Below, piece after piece: positions 6,231-8,725 of a stretch of 8,725 nucleotides of DNA (position 1 is its first letter; each line of letters starts with the position of its first letter). The notes under the pieces were generated by a model. It saw only the letters and a list, made by a program, of their open reading frames with translations. It ran no database searches and was not told the origin of the DNA. The DNA lies in the NCBI GenBank assembly GCA_027320785.1, contig DAHVKR010000032.1, positions 1 to 8,725 on the forward strand, given 5' to 3'. Origin of the DNA: Bdellovibrionales bacterium. Its GTDB lineage: Bacteria; Bdellovibrionota; Bdellovibrionia; Bdellovibrionales; Bdellovibrionaceae. The position numbers and the translations under genes are program-made.

Positions 6231-6236
6231 ATCATA
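6231..6236 (-). promoter_or_regulatory. Candidate -10 element for the GreA-like gene
   Basis: On the minus strand TATGAT (5 of 6 for TATAAT) would start transcription near 6224, after the alternative GTG at 6239 but before the ATG at 6188. This fits the shorter start. No good -35 is seen, so this is weak. Confidence 0.25.
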
Positions 6237-6253
6237 CACATTTATTTTCTATA

Positions 6254-7126
6254 ATGGAATTCGGAAAAGTCAAAGATACCGCAGAATTAGATAGAATTTC
6301 CTGGGCACTCCCCCCAGATTCTCCTCTTAATCAGACTTTTCTAAAGTCTCTGCCTCCTCAGAAAATCAAAATTTGGATGGGGGCACCTGCTTGGAACCAT
6401 AAATCATGGGTAGGGAAAATCTATCCTCCTAATACTAAAGCTGCTGACTATCTGTATCACTACTCCAGGTACTTCAATACAATTGAACTTAATACGACTC
6501 ACTACCGAATACCCTCAGCTGATCAAACCAAAAAGTGGTTAGAAAAAGTTCCCTCTTCATTTTTATTTTGTCCCAAAATTTTTAATGGAATTTCTCATAG
6601 CTTCAAGGGACTGACAGATCTGTCTCTTCTGCAAGAATGGTTTCATTTTCTGGATGAACTCGGCCCCCATCGAGGCCCCAGTTTCTTACAACTCCCACCT
6701 CATTTTGACTATGGATATAAAGCTCTCTTATTTAAATTTCTTCAACTATGGCCAGAGAGATACTCCTTAGCTTTAGAATTTCGTCATCCCAGCTGGTTTC
6801 AAAATCATCAAATATTGCCGGCATTGACTCAATATCTTCAAACAAGAAATATCGGCCTTGTGATTACAGATGTAGCGGGTCGGCAGGATGTTTTACACAC
6901 TTCGATTAGTTCTCCCTTTGCTCTCATCCGATTTATTGGGAATGAGCTTCACCCAAGCGATTATAAAAGAGCTGACCTATGGTACGAAAGGTTGAGCCAA
7001 TGGAAACAAATTGGATTACATGATGTTTTTTTCTTTGTTCATGAGCCCGACGATACTCTGGTTCCCGAGATGACAGAGCACATCCGAAGTCTGAATTTTT
7101 TTCAAAACGATCCACCCAAAGGCTAG
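6254..7126 (+). CDS. DUF72 (YecE-like) TIM-barrel protein
   Basis: This 290-residue protein belongs to DUF72, a TIM-barrel family of unknown biochemical function, related in fold to xylose-isomerase-like barrels. Family blocks in order are the N-terminal MEFGKV and LPPD (19-22), MGAPAWNHKSWVGKIYPP (42-59), FNTIELNTTHYRIPS (74-88), FCPKIFNGISH (105-115), FLQLPPHF (144-151), LALEFRHPSW (172-181), D206, IRFIGN (225-230) and FFFVHEPDD (259-267). The last replaces the NNxxxG-type motif common in YecE proteins and is typical of the His-Glu/Gln-Pro branch. The MEFGKV start is typical of that branch, so the ATG at 6254 is likely right although it has no Shine-Dalgarno; TATAAT overlaps this ATG but is badly placed to be its promoter. 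No signal peptide, hence cytoplasmic. Function cannot be given. Confidence 0.9.
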   Translation: MEFGKVKDTAELDRISWALPPDSPLNQTFLKSLPPQKIKIWMGAPAWNHKSWVGKIYPPNTKAADYLYHYSRYFNTIELNTTHYRIPSADQTKKWLEKVPSSFLFCPKIFNGISHSFKGLTDLSLLQEWFHFLDELGPHRGPSFLQLPPHFDYGYKALLFKFLQLWPERYSLALEFRHPSWFQNHQILPALTQYLQTRNIGLVITDVAGRQDVLHTSISSPFALIRFIGNELHPSDYKRADLWYERLSQWKQIGLHDVFFFVHEPDDTLVPEMTEHIRSLNFFQNDPPKG

Positions 7127-7153
7127 ATTTGGTTGCGACTCTATCTGCCAAAT

Positions 7154-7188
7154 GCACGCATCCCTTTAAACTAAAAACTGATGCGTGC
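7154..7188. repeat. 9-bp inverted repeat over the start codon of the lipoprotein gene
   Basis: GCACGCATC (7154-7162) and GATGCGTGC (7180-7188) are perfect reverse complements with a 17-nt A/T-rich loop. The right arm contains the ATG (7181-7183) and first codons of the lipoprotein. It is followed by a T-rich stretch that encodes the Leu/Ile/Phe signal peptide. It could act as a translational lock, as an intrinsic terminator of DUF72 transcripts, or both. Confidence 0.5.
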
Positions 7189-8221
7189 TTATCTTATTTT
7201 ATTTTTATTTTGTCTTTCAGCCTGTCACTCTTCCAATAGTTCAAACTCTACGCCGACCTCTTCCGAAACTGTGGCAACAGATCCACAACCCACAACGCCT
7301 CCACCCGCAAACAGAAATCCAGACTTAGGCATTTGTAGTCGACTGAATTTAGAAGATGTCACATGGCCCGCTGAGCTCTCAACTGCTGAATGGACTTACT
7401 ATGCAATCGCCCTCAACATCACAGGTAGCTACGAGGGTCTTGAAGGCTGGAAAAATATTACGGGAAACTTTGACGGTCAGGGCTTGAGCTTAGGACTCAT
7501 TCAGCAAAATTTGGGGCAAGGAACTTTACAGCCCTGGTTGATCACTATGTACAGAAAGTACACGAATACTATGGTCACTTATTTTAACTCTCAAGATTAT
7601 ATTAATCTAAAAAGCATGCTTGAAACATGGCAGGGACAAAGTCTCTTAGCCTCAATCTCAACCGAAGGTTCACGCCCGCTGTTTCCTGATTCTCTGGCTT
7701 CGAACCCTCTTGAAAAAGACTATAAACCCATTGACCAACAGGATCTTAAAAATACGCAGTCTGTTCAATGGGCTAAACAAAATATTTTAGATGGAAAGGG
7801 AAATGTCCAAGATCGTTGGCGCCAGTCTTTTCAAAATATGGCCCTAAGCTCCGGAGGACGAAGTTATCAGCTCGAAGCCTCCACGGCTCGCTTTTTACTG
7901 GCCAAAGAATATTTCCAAACTTTTAATTTTCGAGAGCTCCGCTTCCTTCTATTTTTGTTTGATGTAGTTGTTCAAAATGGAGGTTTTAGCTCAACCCACC
8001 AAGCTCAATACGAAAGTTGGCTGAAAAAGAATCCCACTGCCGACGAGCAAACTCGAGCTTTGGCTTTACTTGAAGCTCGCCTCACAACTGTTAATCCAAA
8101 ATACGTGGAAGACGTGAGATCTCGTAAGCAAGCGATCATTTATGGGACAGGCGTCGTTCATAAAGCCCCTCGAAATCTTCCCGAGGAATTCTGTTTTGAC
8201 CCTCGCGTTATCGTTCAGTAA
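7181..8221 (+). CDS. Lysozyme-superfamily lipoprotein, putative murein or glucosaminoglycan hydrolase
   Basis: This 346-residue exported protein has a lipoprotein signal peptide (MRAYLILFLFCLSAC) with lipobox LSAC and lipidated C15, then a Ser/Thr/Pro tether (16-48) typical of outer-membrane lipoproteins. The rest resembles a GH lysozyme-fold group (chitosanase/phage-lysozyme-like, often fused to peptidoglycan-binding domains). A catalytic-type Glu lies in TGSYEGLEGW (E85). The hallmark GNFDGQGLSLGLIQQNLGQ (95-113, D98), then GTLQP (114-118), FDVVVQNGG (260-268) and RSRKQAIIYGTGVVH (313-327) complete the pattern. C52 and C338 may form a disulfide in the periplasm. The fold group is recognised from motif memory and the substrate is inferred; chitosan or another glycan is possible. 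The ATG at 7181 is the only start before the lipobox and lies in an inverted repeat, with no clear Shine-Dalgarno. Such an enzyme would suit cell-wall remodelling or attack on prey murein. Confidence 0.75.
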   Translation: MRAYLILFLFCLSACHSSNSSNSTPTSSETVATDPQPTTPPPANRNPDLGICSRLNLEDVTWPAELSTAEWTYYAIALNITGSYEGLEGWKNITGNFDGQGLSLGLIQQNLGQGTLQPWLITMYRKYTNTMVTYFNSQDYINLKSMLETWQGQSLLASISTEGSRPLFPDSLASNPLEKDYKPIDQQDLKNTQSVQWAKQNILDGKGNVQDRWRQSFQNMALSSGGRSYQLEASTARFLLAKEYFQTFNFRELRFLLFLFDVVVQNGGFSSTHQAQYESWLKKNPTADEQTRALALLEARLTTVNPKYVEDVRSRKQAIIYGTGVVHKAPRNLPEEFCFDPRVIVQ

Positions 8222-8248
8222 TTGATTCGTCGCACTTTTTTTGCTCTG

Positions 8249-8268
8249 ATCCTCCCTTCGAGGGGGAT
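8249..8268 (+). promoter_or_regulatory. Hairpin enclosing the Shine-Dalgarno of the small secreted-protein gene
   Basis: ATCCTCC (8249-8255) pairs with GGGGGAT (8262-8268), with one G-T wobble and a six-base loop (CTTCGA, containing TTCG). The paired G-run is the Shine-Dalgarno (AGGGGG, 8261-8266) for the ATG at 8271. It could hold back translation or end transcription weakly after the lipoprotein gene; only a short T-run follows. Confidence 0.45.
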
Positions 8269-8270
8269 TT

Positions 8271-8711
8271 ATGAAACTCTTTTTAGTTCTTTTTTTGATG
8301 GGCCTCAATGCTATGGCTTGCCTCAATCTAACGGGAAAACTTTCGGGAGGCTGTGTTTATAGTAGTCCAACCTATGGAGATCTTGATGGCTCTATTGATT
8401 TCGATATTGTGCAAAATTCCTGTAATGAAATTTCTTTTGATGGGCAGAAGATGAGTATCCCTGGAAATATGGAACAAACCTCAAATGATCAAGATACCGT
8501 AGACCATGTCCGTTTGGCTGTAAGTTGGAGAGATAACCAACAAAGCACTTTGAATTTCGAATACGATCGGCACATCCAAACAAAAGGGAAAGAAACAGAC
8601 TCTGTTTCTTTAAAAGGGTTTTTCCAGCAAAAGGGAAATGGTTTTTATCTAGAACAAGTAGGCACCGTTGATGGAGATCCTGTTAAAATAAAATGTGATT
8701 TATACAAATAA
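8271..8711 (+). CDS. Small secreted cysteine-containing protein, unknown function
   Basis: I do not recognise this 146-residue protein. It has a clear signal peptide (MKLFLVLFLMGLNAMA) ending before C17. The -3 to +1 residues AMAC fit a signal peptidase I site (AMA) better than a lipobox, though lipidation of C17 cannot be excluded. The mature part has C17, C28, C51 and C142, which could form two disulfides, and alternating polar/hydrophobic stretches suggestive of a small beta-rich domain (VRLAVSWRD, STLNFEYD, SVSLKGFFQQ, GFYLEQVGTVDGDPVKIKCDL). No enzyme motif is seen. The start is fixed by AGGGGG five bases upstream, which sits in a hairpin. It follows the lysozyme-like lipoprotein gene after 49 bp on the same strand and may be co-transcribed, perhaps as a periplasmic partner (inference only). 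The gene ends inside the window, 14 bp before the right edge. Confidence 0.75.
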   Translation: MKLFLVLFLMGLNAMACLNLTGKLSGGCVYSSPTYGDLDGSIDFDIVQNSCNEISFDGQKMSIPGNMEQTSNDQDTVDHVRLAVSWRDNQQSTLNFEYDRHIQTKGKETDSVSLKGFFQQKGNGFYLEQVGTVDGDPVKIKCDLYK

Positions 8712-8725
8712 AGACTGATCAAGAT

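Noticed and set aside
6250..6255. Perfect TATAAT as promoter of the DUF72 gene
   Set aside because: It overlaps the ATG at 6254, so transcription would begin inside the gene, and the MEFGKV start is typical of the family. No matching -35 at 16-18 nt was seen.
6933..7157. 74-residue minus-strand ORF at the end of DUF72
   Set aside because: It lies almost wholly inside the well-supported DUF72 frame and shows no motif or ribosome site.
8712..8725. Terminator after the last gene
   Set aside because: Only 14 bases remain and they contain no stem or T-run.

Overview
The window is moderately AT-rich, gene-dense bacterial chromosome with nine full-length or partial annotated protein genes plus one small membrane-protein gene. 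I see no rRNA, tRNA, CRISPR array, insertion sequence or phage gene. The mix suggests a Gram-negative, possibly predatory lineage of the Bdellovibrionota (Bdellovibrio/Bacteriovorax-like): a lysozyme-fold lipoprotein, a Tat-leader dehydrogenase, a B12/radical SAM enzyme, an ornithine-lipid-type acyltransferase and a GreA-like factor. This placement is an inference from protein flavour and not a database match.

Left part (1-3113). The 3' part of an aspartyl/asparaginyl beta-hydroxylase-type 2-oxoglutarate dioxygenase (+) runs in from the left edge. It converges, with a 19-bp 3' overlap, on a minus-strand cluster. Read from its 5' end the cluster is: a 47-residue single-pass membrane protein (3113-2970), a short-chain dehydrogenase with a twin-arginine leader (2973-2089, ATGA overlap), and a B12-type radical SAM enzyme (2086-539, 2-bp gap). 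The three genes are almost certainly co-transcribed. Their substrate is unknown, and this is the best candidate for an undescribed enzymatic module here.

Middle part (3167-4880, minus). An arginase, which makes ornithine, overlaps an OlsB-like N-acyltransferase by 74 bp. Together they suggest ornithine supply coupled to the first step of ornithine-lipid synthesis, possibly feeding an envelope lipid.

Right of a 133-bp divergent intergenic region there is a PHP-domain metallohydrolase (5014-5706, +). It converges with a 2-bp gap on a GreA/GreB-family protein (6188-5709, -), which is divergent from a DUF72/YecE TIM-barrel protein (6254-7126, +). Two exported proteins follow on the + strand: a lysozyme-superfamily lipoprotein (7181-8221) and a small cysteine-containing secreted protein of unknown function (8271-8711). 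Both have an inverted repeat covering the start codon or the Shine-Dalgarno sequence, so translational control is possible.

There is no gene-free stretch longer than 300 bases. The largest gap is the divergent region 4881-5013.
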